DNA of 64,000 bases from Scenedesmus sp. ARA3 (lineage: Eukaryota > Chlorophyta > Chlorophyceae > Sphaeropleales > Scenedesmaceae), in contig RWJK01001388.1 of assembly GCA_004335835.1 (NCBI GenBank), forward strand, positions 149,236 to 213,235, given 5' to 3'. This document shows positions 34,741 to 47,896 of this stretch, in pieces. Numbering within the stretch: position 1 is the first letter of the stretch; the number at the start of each line of letters is the position of its first letter. A program made the translations under genes and the position numbers. The notes under the pieces were generated by a model. It was not told the DNA's origin and made no database searches. It worked only from the letters and a program-made list of their open reading frames with translations.

Positions 34741-36459
34741 TCACAGGCCGCCGGTTGCCCTCAGGCCCAGCACAATGCCAACACCAGCCATGTGGCCCAG
34801 AGCACCGAATGCCAGGGTGTCCACAGCAGTGAAGCCTGCAGCAGCAGCAGCAGCGGCAGCAGCAGCAGAGCAAAAGCGCGTCAGGAACAGACTCACCATC
34901 AACATCATCATGATCAGTACAGCATACACCATACAACCAAATGTCACAGGCATAAGGAGGACGAGTTGAGCAGTTGCTGCGGTATGGCTCTAAATTGCCA
35001 TATGCTGCGCTGTTGCAACCCTGCACATGCTGACAGCTTTTTGAGCAGTCCTCCTTTGAGCATGCTGCTGCTGCTGCTCTGCTGAGTGAACAGCAGCTGC
35101 CAACAGCAGCGTCAAAGCTTGTGTTTACACTGTCCAAAGCTAGCAGCACCACACAACTCTGTTGCCGCCATTGGTCGCCAGGGCAAGCAAGTTGAACTAC
35201 GCGCAATGCTGCCCTTATCACAGCCTGCAAGCGCCAACTGACTGCTGTGAAAAGCAGCACATGGCTTTGCAGAGCAGGCAGTTGACGCTTGCAGGCAGTT
35301 GTAGCCATGCGCTGCTTGCTGTGCGCGACAGTGCTGCTGATTGTGGAGCATCACTGCTAAGGCCTCTGCTAGGCCATCCATCTCAATATAGATACCCTCA
35401 ATCAACCCTGTATCCTAACGTTGTCCTGCAACCGCTTTTCACAACACAAACAAGACCCTCCAGGGGTGCCTGCTCTGCTGCTCTCTGAATCACGCTGCCA
35501 GGTGCTGAACATGCTGTTAAACCCATCCTATCCGTCCTGCTCTATTGCCGGCTCACCAGATGGGTCGTTTGAAATGAGGCCAGCTGCGTTGGTGCGGTCC
35601 TGCAGCTTGCATGCTGCGTCAGTGCCGCGCTTCACTGTGGGGGCCAGGCCAAACTTGCCGGCAGCAAGGAAGGCAGTGGTGGATGCAACCATGATCTGCG
35701 CATCATGCAGCACGCACACATGAGACGTGGTTTGTAGTACAGCCAGCAGCACGGTTCCAAGCTACTAGCTCAGATGAGGACAGCAGGGTGGATAGACTGA
35801 TGTGGCTGGTGTAGGATGGGGCAGCTGCGGCTGCCAGATCGCTTGCAGCGAGCACGCAATCCTTTGCTGCATGATCAGCTTGCTGCTTGTGCTGCTGCAG
35901 CAGCTGCTGTCACCGGAAACTGTCCCGCTACTGCTGCTGGTGGCGAGGGTCGCAGTGCGTCCTAGCAGCTAGTATGCTGCTTGCTGCACATGCAGTCCAG
36001 CAACCGACTTCATGCATGCCCGGCATGCCTGATCCGTGCTGATCATCCTCTGCTGCTAATCCTGCTTGGCATATCGAAGACGACGCATCACGCTGCAGTT
36101 GTTGCAGTTGGTCCTGTGCATGGTAGCTGTGGCATCTGATCTTGCTGCTGCTCATGCTGCTGGTCTGCTACTACTGCCTGCAGCGACAGCCCCTGCGTAC
36201 CAGGTTGGTGCTGGAGCCGATGAAGCCACCATCAGCACGGCACACCAGGCGGCTGCGAGACACCTGTAGCACAAGCGAAGCAGAATCTGAGTCGTGCTCG
36301 AGAGCTGTGCTGCACAGACGGGCGAGGAGCACCAGCTGCTGTCACTCTGCTCCCCCACTGGGCTATAATCACAACGTTTAATACTATTTCGCCCACCTTG
36401 GCGGGCTGTGCAGCCCTGGTGAGGCTCAGAGTCTGCTTCTTTGCCAGAGCAGCTGCCAT
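34741..36459 (-). CDS. psaK: Photosystem I reaction centre subunit PsaK, nuclear-encoded precursor
   Basis: Four exons on the minus strand: 36459-36397, 36263-36201, 35695-35557 and 34835-34741. They join in phase to 119 residues, the usual size of an algal PsaK precursor. The first exon is a chloroplast transit peptide ([21 protein letters not shown]). Mature sequence begins near [12 protein letters not shown]. The first membrane helix is [19 protein letters not shown] and the second lies in [16 protein letters not shown] through VGIVLGL. These match the PsaK family closely, including the short stromal loop with a DPSG turn. The protein sits at the PsaA edge of photosystem I in the thylakoid and helps bind antenna (LHCI) and chlorophyll. 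The last intron ends in a sense-strand CTG run against the acceptor. The stop is at 34741-34743. Confidence 0.95.
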
Positions 36460-38298
36460 CTTGCCTGATGTATGGTTCTGATGAGGCAACTAGAAGTTTA
36501 GATGTGCATACACGTTGGCCTAGCGGTCGCGAGCAGTCACAGGGACTTTGATGCAAGAGATCTCAGGGCAGTGAGTAAACCCTCAAAACCGCGTCAAGCT
36601 TGCAGCGTCGTCTGGCATCATCCGAAAGTTGCCCGTCGCTTGCCTTGCTGTTTTTTGACTTTGCCGATATCGATGTCAAGGGTCTCTGCGATACTGCAAG
36701 GTGACACCAACCTCGGTCCTTGATCATTGCTTGACTGGAATGCAGCAACGTCACGTGGTGATATGATACATTATGCAATAAATAATACTTCTGTTGTTTT
36801 TTGTTCTACATCTGTTGGCGCCAGAGCATGTCTAGTGTTTTCTAAGGCAGTTGAAAGGCAACTGGCAAAGGTTGCAGCCTGCCGGACAGGACACACAGGT
36901 GACAGGTGCTCAGCAACTCGCTGCTTCTGCTGGCAAGATGAAAACCGCATTTTCAATCAAAGTACGCGCATCTGTCATTTTCTGCGACAACGATCATGCA
37001 TGAAGGCTGGGCAATCGATAGCTCTAATGGCTTGCATAGGGCCCGGGCAGTGGCACTCAGTGGCCAGTGCCTGGTGGGCTGCAAAACTACGGTACCTATC
37101 ACTGTTGGATCTCAAATCGTCTCATGGTTGCTGACACAGTAATGGTTGCGATTTGTTACAAATCTGCAAGGTGCTGTGACAACATCGCATGACAGCACCG
37201 TGCACCTGTACAGTTGAGCACGGCAAATTCTTCCCGGATGTAAATTTCACATCAGCATGCTGAGCACCCACATGAGCGCGGCTGCCGCCTTTGCCGTGTA
37301 TGTGCAGTGGCACGCACATATCAAGACAGAATTGCTGCCGGGCAGCAGGTGCAAATGCATGTCTGTATGGTGCTGCTTTTGCCTGTGAGTCTCAGACTCA
37401 CAGCAGTGCTGATCTTGAAGCTCTGATAACAATACAACACAAGGCTGGCGATTGCAGTGTGCAACATTCAACAAAACACGGTTATAAACGTGCCCAGTAA
37501 CGCTGAAAGCTCCGCGCGCATGCTCCTGCTTGGTGACGTTGCTGCAACAGCTGCTGCACGTCCACGCGTGTAGTACAGGCATGGCACCGTGCGTGTGTGA
37601 CACACCCAGCATGTGCGACACACCCAGCACTGAACACCTGTTGCCAAGCCAGCCTGTGTAGCTGGCTCGTGTTGAGCCGACCAAAGAGTCCAACATCACA
37701 ACATCATCATGCTGTTGATGCTATGGCTTGATGGGTAACATGATGATGATCACAACATCATCATGCTGTCACCTGCAACAGAATGAAGTCTCTGGCTCAA
37801 ATTACCTTGAATTCAAGCATGCCGTTTCAAATGCTGTTGTGGGGTGCACTGATGACTCATCACTGTGCAAGTGACCAACAGGCTGCGGGCTTGCACAACC
37901 CCTGCGACCTGACATGTGAATCGCAAACAGCCCTTCATGGCGTTCCTGGCATGCAGCATGCAACTCTCGACATGCATAGTATGCATTTGCAATCTCGCTG
38001 TCAATTTTGCTACAGATCACGGCGCAGTGCAAACATGCTGAAAATGACGTTTATACAGTAGATTTCGACACTGTGTCTTTCCATGTCAATGACAGCTGCA
38101 GTCCTGCAAGCAGCCTGCAGTAGGCAACAGATGAACAAAACACCTGTCGCCGCAAACCTTGTGTGCCACAAGGTACTACCTTGGTAGCATCACAACACCA
38201 ACGCCACAATGCCAGCAATCAAGGCCCCGTCACCACTGACCCCCCATGCACACCTGCAGTGGAGCTGTTGAACCCCTATTCATCGCTGCGGCCAGCAC
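36460..38298. other. Intergenic region upstream of psaK
   Basis: About 1.8 kb with no recognisable coding exon. It contains the psaK promoter and, at 37680-37770, ATGATG-rich sequence that includes the 28-bp block shared with 26941-26968. Confidence 0.4.
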
Positions 38299-39179
38299 TC
38301 AAATGCAGCAGCTGTTGACGGGCCTATTCGTTCCACACAGCGCCAGTGCGTTGCCTGGCTGGCATCCTGCAAACTCATCCGGGAGCTCCGCAGAGCAGCA
38401 GTTCAGCTGCTCTCCAGCCCCACACGTGCACGTGTCGCAGATCTTGTAGCACTTCTCGTTGATTGCGTCCATGTTGCCTATTTTGCCTGCAGGGTTGGGG
38501 CGCGTCATGCCAGCCACGCGCTTGTTGCCACGCTTAAAGACAACAGCAATGCCTGTTGCAGCTGCTGTGGCGCCAGCTGTGCGGCCAACAAGGGGTTTAG
38601 CTGCTGTTGGCGCTGTTGAGACCGTTTGCACTGGCGCAGTGGCTGCCTCCAGCTTCTTGGCTGGCACAGGTCTGGGCACATGTGCAAGCGGTCAATTTGG
38701 CGGGTGGCGGTGCACAGCAGAGATGCCTGTCAGCAGTGTGCTATACACACTTGTCAGCCGCTTTGTATGCAGACATACAGCGAACATTTGCACAAACTCA
38801 AACTTGAAGTGGAGGCATATGCTGCTCTGGTCCCGGGGACTTGCTGCTGCTCCAGCATCCCAGCTGCTTATGGCGTATCCCCGAGACAGCTGCAGGCTGC
38901 CTGCTAGTTGAGCTTCAGCATGCGTAAGCCAAACAGTGGGCAGATACAAGGTTCAGAAAATGCAAGTATAAGTTGCCTGCTGTGGCACTGCAGTGAAGCC
39001 ATGGCCAGCAAGCTCAGCTTGCAGGACTTTTGGTCCCCTTTGGGCAGCAGCAGAACATCGACAACTGCAACCCCCGCACTGATAGCTTACAACACTTACG
39101 TTGGAGCAGCATCTGTGTCACCAAGAGTGACTACAAGGGTCATCAACAGCCCACACGCGGCGATTCGGGAGAGCTTCAT
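38299..39179 (-). CDS. Small secreted Cys-rich protein, unknown family
   Basis: Two exons on the minus strand, 39179-39100 and 38671-38299, join in phase 2 to a 150-residue protein. The first exon encodes a clear signal peptide (MKLSRIAACGLLMTLVVTLG, then DTDAAP). A middle segment rich in Ala/Thr/Pro/Val (residues ~30-75) looks like a linker that could be O-glycosylated. The C-terminal ~50 residues hold ten cysteines in a close pattern (KCYKICDTCTCG, NCC, GC, LC, SCC), which suggests a compact disulphide-bonded domain. The stop TGA is at 38299-38301. I do not recognise the family. It could be a wall protein, an extracellular signal or a protease inhibitor; the sequence does not decide. The start was chosen for the signal peptide and exact splice phase. 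Confidence 0.65.
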
Positions 39180-39680
39180 GTGTCACCGGAAGCAGTGTTG
39201 CTCCGTGCCGGGCTCCAACCTCGATCAGTAAGTCCAGATGTGGTGTAAATTTGTGAGCTTGTACTCTTTACTATATCAGTTGTTCAGCGCTGCTTGTGCA
39301 GAGCAAGCCTGGAAGCACCGTACGTGATGGTCGCGACACGTTCGTGGATCTGCCCACCGCTTCGCTCTCAAATACCGATATAACAACAGCCAGGCATCAA
39401 ATCATGCTGCTTTCCCAACGTCTTATTCATAACACGGCATGCCTAGGCATGTTACCCACGGCTAACTACTCAGCAGTTCTGCTGTCACCAGGCTGAGGGC
39501 TTGGTGACCAGACAAAGGTGCTTCCAGCACCCTACACCACCAATCCAGCACACACACCAGCAGCAGCACAGCTGGTCCAGCAGTCGAAGCTGCCACCTGC
39601 TGCCAGTAGCTCTGAGCCTGACCTCTGTTGTGTGGCGGGGCACTACCCTAGCTGAGCCTGACACACGGGCTAAACAAGCC

Positions 39681-42600
39681 TCACGGCTGCTGCTGCTGTT
39701 GCTGCTGCTGCGGACTCTGCGGCGCCGGCCGCATCGGCCGCTGCAGCTCAGGCCACAGCAGCCGCCTACTGCTGCTGCCAGCCGCCGGGCCCGCGCTGCT
39801 GCTGCTGTCACCGCTCACATCCATGCTGCTGCCAGCATCTGGCACGCCGGAGTCAGCCGCCTCTGCTGCAGCCGCAATCGTGCTGCTTCCCGTAGCAGCC
39901 ATGAGCGCTGCAGCCATCAGCGGCGCAAGCCGGGACTGCAGGAACAGCACCTTCTCACTGAAGAACTGCGCGCCGGAAGTTGACTGCGAACTTTGACCGG
40001 TCAAACTTCCGGTCAAACCTCCGGTCCTGCTGGGTGAGTCATCGCGTGAGCGGGTGGGGCCCTCCAGGCTGCGCCACTGCCAGGTGTTAATGACAACTAC
40101 TCGGTAGCCGCGGGCCGTCAGCAACCGCCACTTAAGGCGGGCGGGCCCGAGGGGCCGCTGCGTGTTGGCTGCTGCGTTGTGAGGGCCGAGCAGCTCGATC
40201 GCAAGCACGTCACCTGCACACAACAACGCAGATGGACGGATGATATCAGTAACCTAGCACTCCTCATTCAGCGGGGAGATTTGATGCATGTGCAGGAAGA
40301 TCACACATGACTCTCCTGGTCCAGCATTGCTTGAAGGTGCGTACGCATGCTTTCCAAGTGTGAGTTCGGCCTCTCAAATGATGCTGAGGTGCGCTCCAGT
40401 GGAACGAGAAAAGACACATAGGTTAGTAAAGCTAGCCAAGAATCCCTCGGAAACAGCAACCCAGCCAGACCCACCTTGCGGAGATGTGGCAGCGATGTCG
40501 ATGCACACGCAGCCATCTGGCGTGACTGCATTCAGCTTGCAGCGCAGCCCCAGCTGCCGCAGCGCCAGCGCAAGCTCCTGCTGCACAGCATGCGGCCTGC
40601 ACTGGGACCTAACTGACACCTTGCGCCGCCACGTCTCCAGCAGCCGCTGCTGGACCTCCCTGCTGAGCCCTAGCCAAGGGTTAGCGTTAGGGTTCAGGTT
40701 GCTGCTGGGACTAGGGTTGTTGTTTGCACTGTCAGGACCCCCAGCAGCAGCAGCAGTGGGTTCAGCAGCAGGTGATCCTGCTGCAGATGATCCTGCAAGC
40801 TGCGAGATGAGCCAGCAGGCTGCCAGCTGCGGAGCCTGCTGCGCAAACTGCCGGTGACTCAGCAGCTCGCCCGCTGCTGCTGCGCCCTGCAGCTGCTGCA
40901 GCAGCGCCAGCGCAGCAGGGTGCGCCAGCTCGTGCAAGACAGCAGCAGCGTACAGTGCCGTACTCATCTCCCGTAGTGGCAGCTGGCTGCCGGCTGCAGC
41001 TGCAACGTGCGACAGCGCTGCATCAACTAGCGCGGGTCCGGGGTGCTTCCCAAGGTTTCCAAACAGCCACAGCGTGCGCGTGGCAGCACTGGTACTGAGG
41101 AACACCACCCCGCCAGACACACCCTGCTGCGCGCCGCCTCCTGCTGCTGCTGCTGCCCTATCTTCCTGCTGCTGCTGCTGCTGCTGTTGGGTGAGCTCTG
41201 CGACGTTCATCAGCGCTGTAGCATCATACCCAAGCCTGCCAGCAGCTGCTGCTGCTGCCACTTGATCATTCACCTGCAGCTGAGGCCACACTACCTGCAG
41301 CCGCCTGAATGCCTGCTTCTTCAGCTGGGGGTTGTCTAGCCCCAGCTGCCCTATACTGTGCAGCAGCCACACTACCTGCGGCCCGCTGAGTTCTGCTATG
41401 AGGTTAGTACCTGCTGCTGCTACTGGCCTGGGCTGCACCGCTGCTGGCTCAGCTGCTGCTGCTGCTGCTGCTGCTCCTGCTGCTGTATCTGTATCAGCAG
41501 CAGCAGCAGCAGCTGCTGCTGGAGGCTCCTGCTCACTGTCGCTGCTGCTGGGGCTTGAGACAGGGCTGCCTGCCGGGCTAGCTCCCGCGCTGCTGACACC
41601 TGCTGATGCAGATCTGCTGCTGCTGTTGCTGCTGCTGCTGCCGCCAGCGGAGTGCATTTTGGGTGTCCAAATTTGACCCAGCAGCCGCTGCTCTAATCTA
41701 GGAAGGATCCGCTGCCGCATGCGAGTGCTGCTTCCAACGCCTGGCATATGCCTCCACGCTGCCAGCACCTCCAGCAGCTCCACGCAGTCCCTTGCAGGAA
41801 GCTGATCAGCGTGCTTGTCCAGCACGCCGCGCAGCCCGCCAGCCCACCAGCTTGCAGGAAAGTGCCCCAGCCGCCGGAAGCTGCTCAGGCACATCACCAG
41901 CTGCTGCCCCGTCAGCTGCTGCGCAGTCGGGTAGTGTGAAGCAGCGAGTTCTAGCTGCTGCAGCAGCGCTGCATCTTTATATTGCAGCTGGCGCAGCAGC
42001 ATCAGCACACACACCAGGACATTGGCATAAGGAGTTGCTGCAGGAGCTGCTGCTGCTGCAGCAACCCCTTGCTGCTGCACGCTGCTGCTGCCGGTGTCCT
42101 GCGCAGCTGCCCTGGCTGCTGCTGCGCTGCTGCGCCGCGCTGCTGCTGCTGCTGCCCTGTTAGCAGCTGATGTGCGCGTGCTCAGTTTTAGAAGTGCAAA
42201 AGAGCCTTGCCGGGCCAGCTGCAGCAGCAGCCATGATCTGAGCTGTGGCATCAACTGCGCCGGCTGGTAGCTGCACTGCCGACAGGCAGCACCAAACATG
42301 GCAAGGTCTTGCGCTGAAGGCGGCGCAAGCCGCTGCACACCGCCCGGCATGCTGCTGCTGCTGCTGCTGCTGTTTGCTGCTGCTGTTGGCATCAGCAGCT
42401 GCAGATGCTGCTCTACTGCTTGCAGTGTCTGCTGCTGCAGCTGGCAGCCTAGCCTGACTAAGCTCCAGCAGCAGCTGCACACTGCGGGACCATCCCAGCC
42501 ACTGAATGCACTGCTAGGCCCAGCTGCTGCATCTCCCACCCCACGCTGCTGCTGCTGCTGTATGCCTGAGACCATCTGCTGCTCCAGTTGCTGCAGCTGC

Positions 42601-43141
42601 TGCTGCGTCACGGCACCGGTGCCCCAGCTAGCCAAGCAGTAGAGAAAGCAACTCAGCTCAGCGGGCGTCATGCGCTGCTGCTGCTGCTGCTGATGCTGCT
42701 GCAGGGCTGTTGCCAGCAGTGTCTGCTGCATGCCAGCAGAGGGCACGTGGCCTGCAGAGGGCAGCAGTACAGCACACGGGGCGATGCAAACATGATGAGG
42801 GTGATGATCAAGATGCGATGCATACTGTGCTTTGGGGAACGTTGTCGCTGCATGTAAAGCAGCTGTGCAATACCTGCAGTGACGCATGCGGTGCTGCTAG
42901 GCATGTTCACAGTGCGTTTGAACTCTGCAAGCTTCTTTGCATACAACACATATGAAAGCACCTGGTCGCACGCACGCACACACCCTCACAAGCAGGTGAT
43001 CACCTGCCAGAGCAAACAGCCCTCCTGAACTATATACCGTATGTAACCAACCCCGCCCCCGCCAGCCGCCACTCACCAAGCTTGGTGACTGCCCACGCAA
43101 TGTTGACCACACTCTGCACGGGCACCGCAACTGCCTCCACA

Positions 43142-43172
<31 letters not shown>

Positions 43173-43547
43173 CGCTGCTGCTGCTGCTGCAGTGCTGCTC
43201 CAGCCAGTCCAGCAGCTGCGGCTGCAGCCGCTGCAGCTGCTGCTGCATGCCGTAGCTGCGCATGCGGGCGTATGACCAGGCAACAGAAGATGCCTGAGCC
43301 AAGCTGGGGGCCTCAGAATGTGACAGGATCCGCTGCAGCAGCAATGCCAGCTCAGCACTTTGATAGCCACGGGATGTGACCACCCAGAGCAAAGCTACAA
43401 GCTGATGCAGGGGTGCAGCAGCAGCAGCAGCAGCAGCAACAGCCTCAGCACTGCTGCTGCTGCTGCCGTTGTCTGAGCTTGACGGTGCCGTGCCTGACTG
43501 TGCCTCGCTGTCAGCATCCCCTGCCTGCAGCAGCTCATCACCACTGA

Positions 43548-43592
<45 letters not shown>

Positions 43593-43967
43593 GTGGTTGA
43601 TTGCGCTTGCTTACTGCCCGGTCCACTGCGGCCTTCAGCATGCGCACAAACCCTGCTTCCCTGGTAAACCTCAGCTTGGTTAAACCCCACAGCAGCCACG
43701 TCAGCTGCCCTGAGCTAAACCGCTCGTGCCGTCCAGAAGCAGCAGACACCACAGCAGCTAACGCAAGCAGAGGCCGGCTGTGCAGCAGCGCTAACAATCT
43801 AACACATTCACTGAGCTGCTGACAGCTGAGGTAGCGTGCTGAGTCTTCTAACTGCAGGCCTACTGCTGCTAGAGTCTCCTGCTGTAGCTGTGAAAACGGA
43901 AGTGCTACTGCTACAGCCCCCTGCTGCTGCTGGGGTGGCAGATTCTCTAATGATAGCTGCCAAACAA

Positions 43968-43999
<32 letters not shown>

Positions 44000-45348
44000 A
44001 GCTGCAGCAGCGCGGACAGCACCACTGACAGCTGCCCAGGCTGCAGCCCCCGCGGGTCACGCTGCAGCTGCAGCATGCACCGCAGGCATTGCTGCAGAAG
44101 CATCGCACTATCTGCTGCTGGTTTTAGCTGCTGCTGCTGCTGTTCTAGGCTGTTTGCTAGTGCATTAGCCAGCAGCACCAGCAGGTCTGCTGCAGTGCTG
44201 GTGGGGGCACTGAGCAGCAGCTGCGGCTGCAGCAGCTGCTCCACGGCTGCTGCAGCCACGCCTGCTGCTGCAGGCCCGGCTGCAGTAGCAGCAGACGCGA
44301 ACTGTAGCAGCTGCCTGCAGAGGAAAAAGATGCAGTAAAACAAAACACAGCACGCAAGCAGGGGGGCGTTGGGATGCTGTTGCTGCAGAATCAGCTTGTG
44401 CATGAGGGTGCAAAGGTAAGGCTGTGCTGGAGCTGCCAGGCGCTTTCTGCAGAATTCTCGATACCTAGAAAGAAGCAGCTGACTGCAGCAGCTTCGCAGC
44501 CATGACCGCTGATTGGATTCACCTGTGGAGAGGGATCTGGCGATGGCTGCATGCTAGAACAGTACAGCACGCATGCAACACACTTACAGGACAAAGTACA
44601 CGCACAGCTAGTTGCAGTCCAGCAATAAAGACACCGCCCGACCGTGCCAAACCCACCTTGCAGGTAGTGAGGCTAAGCATCCTTCTCTCAGCAGCACTGG
44701 CTCCAGCTGCTGCAGCTGCTGCTGCCAGCCGGCTGGCTGTAGCCGGCACACAGCCACAGCCGCAGCTGCTGCTGCTGCCGGCCCTGCAGCAGCTGCTGCT
44801 GCACATAGCTCTGGTAAGCACGCAGGCGTATGACGGGAGCTTGTCAGCAGAGACAGCAGCAGGCTGTGGCACTGCAGCTGAACATCTGCTGCTGCTGCTG
44901 CCTCCTGTCGTACGCTGCTGCTGCTGCTGCTGCTGCGCTGCAGCAGCCCCGCTGCTATGCTGTCAAGCACTGGCCAGCTAATGGATGCTGCATGCCTGCT
45001 ACTAGTCTGAACTGCAGCGCTCAGGAAGGACTGCACAGCAGCCCAATCGCTGGCCACCTGTGAAGCAGATAGCTGCTGCTGCACTGTGCTGAACAGCACC
45101 TGCACTACCTGCTGCTGCTGCTGCTCTGTCGGCAGGGCCTGCTGCCAGTGGGGCAGCATGTAGCCCGCTGCTGCTGCAGCATCACAAATACCGCATGCGC
45201 TGCTGCTGCTGTTGTTAGCAACTGCTTCTGCTTGGAGCCTATCCACTATTGCTGTCAGAAACTGCTGCTGCTGCTGCTGACTGCTAGATGCATATGCACC
45301 ACATAGCTGACCAACAGACGCGACAACCTTGCCCACTGACGCTGCTGC

Positions 45349-45395
<47 letters not shown>

Positions 45396-47117
45396 CGCAG
45401 CGTAAGAGGTCCGAAGCATAACGCGCTGCAGTCGCTGAGTAGCTTTGCAGCGCCTGCTGCACCCTGCTGCCCGTTGCTGCTGCACCTGCAGCTGCCAGGT
45501 AACTGCTATAGTTGCGCAGAGCCGCATTGAGTCGCAGCACTGCCATACTATCCAGCTGCGCTGCTGCAGCAGCAACAGCCTCCAATGCAGCAGCTAAAGC
45601 AGCAGCAGGCGGCGCGCTCTTGCTGCTGCTGAGGCACCAGCAGCACACCGCCAGCTGCGAGACTGTCAGATCAGCTGCTTGCTGCTGCAGCTGATGAAAC
45701 GCAGAAGCTAACAGCGTGCTGGGCAGCTGCCGGGACAGCCCTGCCCTGCTTAGCCGGTGCAGCACAACACAAAGTGATGTCAGCTGCGCCGCATCGAGGC
45801 CAGCTGCTGCTGCTGGCCGCTGCCACAGCTCCCCTAGTGCTGCTCGGACTGCTGCTGCAGCTGCAGATTGCACTGCCGACCTGTCACTGCTGCTGCTGCT
45901 GGCGGCGGCTGCGGCTCGTGCAGGCGGCGGCGTCAGCAGCACAGCAGCAATCGCCAGCAGGTTCAGCAGCACAGTGTCCTGCAAGGATGCCGTCTGCCGT
46001 GCTGCTGCTGCCAGCAGCTGCGCCAGCTGGCTGCAGTACTCTGCTGCTGCTGCCGCATCTTGCTGCTGCTGCTGCTGCTGCTGCTGCAGCTGTGCTGTGA
46101 GTGCCTGCAGCTCCTGCAAGCTGCCTGCCAAGTGGCACAGCGAGTTGCTGAGAGCAAACATCTCGTCAGCGTCCTGCAAGCAGCAGCGCGGCACACACAC
46201 AAACCCAGCAACAATAAGGACGGGCTGAAAGTCAACGACAGCTGCAGGGGAAAGCAGCGACACCGAGCACTAACATCACACGGCAGGGGAAAGGTGTGAA
46301 GCTGGCATCACCAGGAGTATGTGCAGCTGTGACAGCGCTAAGCAGACTGCCACACGCCGCAGAAAGCTATGCAGTCACAGAAACGATATAATCCATTCTC
46401 AAACCATTGCCGCACCTCCAGCGTAGACAGGGAGTCCAGGGTGATGGAGACGGGCCCGAGCACCGAGTCCCACATCGCTGCTGCCTGTGCACTGCTGATT
46501 GTGACAGTAGCAGCAGCGCCGTCCTCTCTGCTGCTGTCCTGCAAGAGCTGGCTGCTGCTACTGCTGCTGCTGCTGCCATTGCCGCTGCTGCTGCTATTGC
46601 TTGGTGCCGATGTGCTGGCTTGGCGGTTGGAGAGCCAGCGATCGATCAGGCTGTCTAGAGCAGGGTCTGATGTGGCGAGTGTGTCTGCATCTGACACGGC
46701 AACTGCTGTAGCCCGGGTGCAGTGCTGCTGCACCTGCAGGGCAACAGTAGCGCAGCACAGAGCATGATAACTAAATGCTATGCCGGCATGTGTATGAAAC
46801 ACTGATTATGCAAGCATGGCATTGGGCAACTGTAATATCAAACAGTTGGCAGGCCTCTTGCTGCCGGACACAGCCGCATAGCTCAATTGCTGCTCCTCAC
46901 CTGACAGCTTGAAGAGTAAAGAGGCGATGCATGAAGGCTGCAGACGCCTGTCTTGGGTGTTTGAAGCTTCCTGCGAATGTTGCAGCAGCATGCATGAGAC
47001 TCCTACTACAGGCGTCACCCGCTGCTGCCTGAAGTGCACTTGATGCTCACCTGCTACGTTGTGCAGCAGACTGAAATTGTCGCACACATGAACTCTCTCC
47101 CGAGCACTCGACGACAT
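39681..47117 (-). CDS. Giant RAP-domain protein, probable organelle RNA-binding factor
   Basis: Seven exons on the minus strand: 47117-47051, 46947-46901, 46733-46416, 46173-44657, 44314-43077, 42751-40475 and 40213-39681. They sum to 1,998 residues with all phases matching. The first two exons are short and rest only on splice phase. The body is alpha-helical, Leu/Ala/Gln-rich sequence with segments such as LTWLLWGLTKLRFTREA and SVAWSYARMRSYGMQQ, reminiscent of degenerate helical repeats in chloroplast RNA-maturation factors. It is interrupted by long Gln, Ala and Ser homopolymers from CAG-frame triplets. The C-terminus is a RAP domain: DGCVCIDIA, then VLAIELLGPHN, LGPARLKWRLL and GYRVVVINTWQWRSLEG. 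RAP proteins act in chloroplast or mitochondrial RNA processing and translation in algae, plants and apicomplexans. The RAP domain is split by the last intron. Confidence 0.8.
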
Positions 47118-47644
47118 GCCTGCTCCGGTGCATGTGGCCAGACAGCAACACACTACTGCACTCTACCCTCCAATTTAGTGCTGTTGTCACTGGTCGCTAC
47201 TCGATGCAGCAACAACGCCGTGTACATATAATCCCTTCACTGGTCTGCAACGAGGGCAAAGCTGACCCGCACGCCAGCCATCATTAACTGCACTGACGCA
47301 CGATGGGGTCAGGCGCCATTGACTGCCACCATTGCTTGTTTACCACATTCAATAGGCATGCGTACAAACGTCGCTGCCTGCATCTGCTGGAAGTGCCGAG
47401 ATCATGTGTTCATGTTAAATAACACCATCCTGGAGGGGGTGGAGCCATGCCTGGTGGTGCTGTCTCAAATGTTTCACACATCCGATGATTTCAACGAACT
47501 TACGGTTACGTCATCGTGCTGTTCTCTACTTCATGTGCACCTGGCACAGCTGGGTTTGACCTTCAAGTGACAGCAGGGAGTCTGTAGTTTGCTTTGTTCG
47601 CCAATGAGCCAATAACCGGTCATACCATCAGCTTCCGACTGAAC

Positions 47645-47896
47645 CTAGTAACTACATCTACAGCAGTGGGGGCACATGCACAGGTACACGCCGGGCAGGC
47701 TTGCAGGAGCCTCCTGCAGGGCCTGAGGCCCTGCAGCTACAGCCTCAGACGGCTGGGCACGTGCGTTGATCAGACCCTGCCCTTCTGCAGCCAGTTTATG
47801 CTTCACTTCCTGATATTCTGACAGCCACTGCCCGTCTGATAGATGGGTGTATTGGCTTTGCACTCTGCTTTGCAAATTTTGCAAGCCCATCAGCAT
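47645..47896 (-). CDS. Small open reading frame, unknown
   Basis: An 83-codon ATG-to-TAG frame on the minus strand lies between the divergent RAP and bZIP genes. It encodes a charged helix-prone stretch (LSEYQEVKHKLAAEGQGL) and ends in a Cys cluster (CMCPHCCRCSY). Composition looks more gene-like than surrounding frames, but there is no family match, conserved splice site or other support. It may be a chance frame or an exon of something larger. Confidence 0.25.
   Translation of the reverse strand: MLMGLQNLQSRVQSQYTHLSDGQWLSEYQEVKHKLAAEGQGLINARAQPSEAVAAGPQALQEAPASLPGVYLCMCPHCCRCSY

Noticed and set aside
36505..36560. A-box-like TGGCCTAGCGG suggesting a tRNA gene
   Set aside because: No B-box or cloverleaf partner is found within the expected distance.
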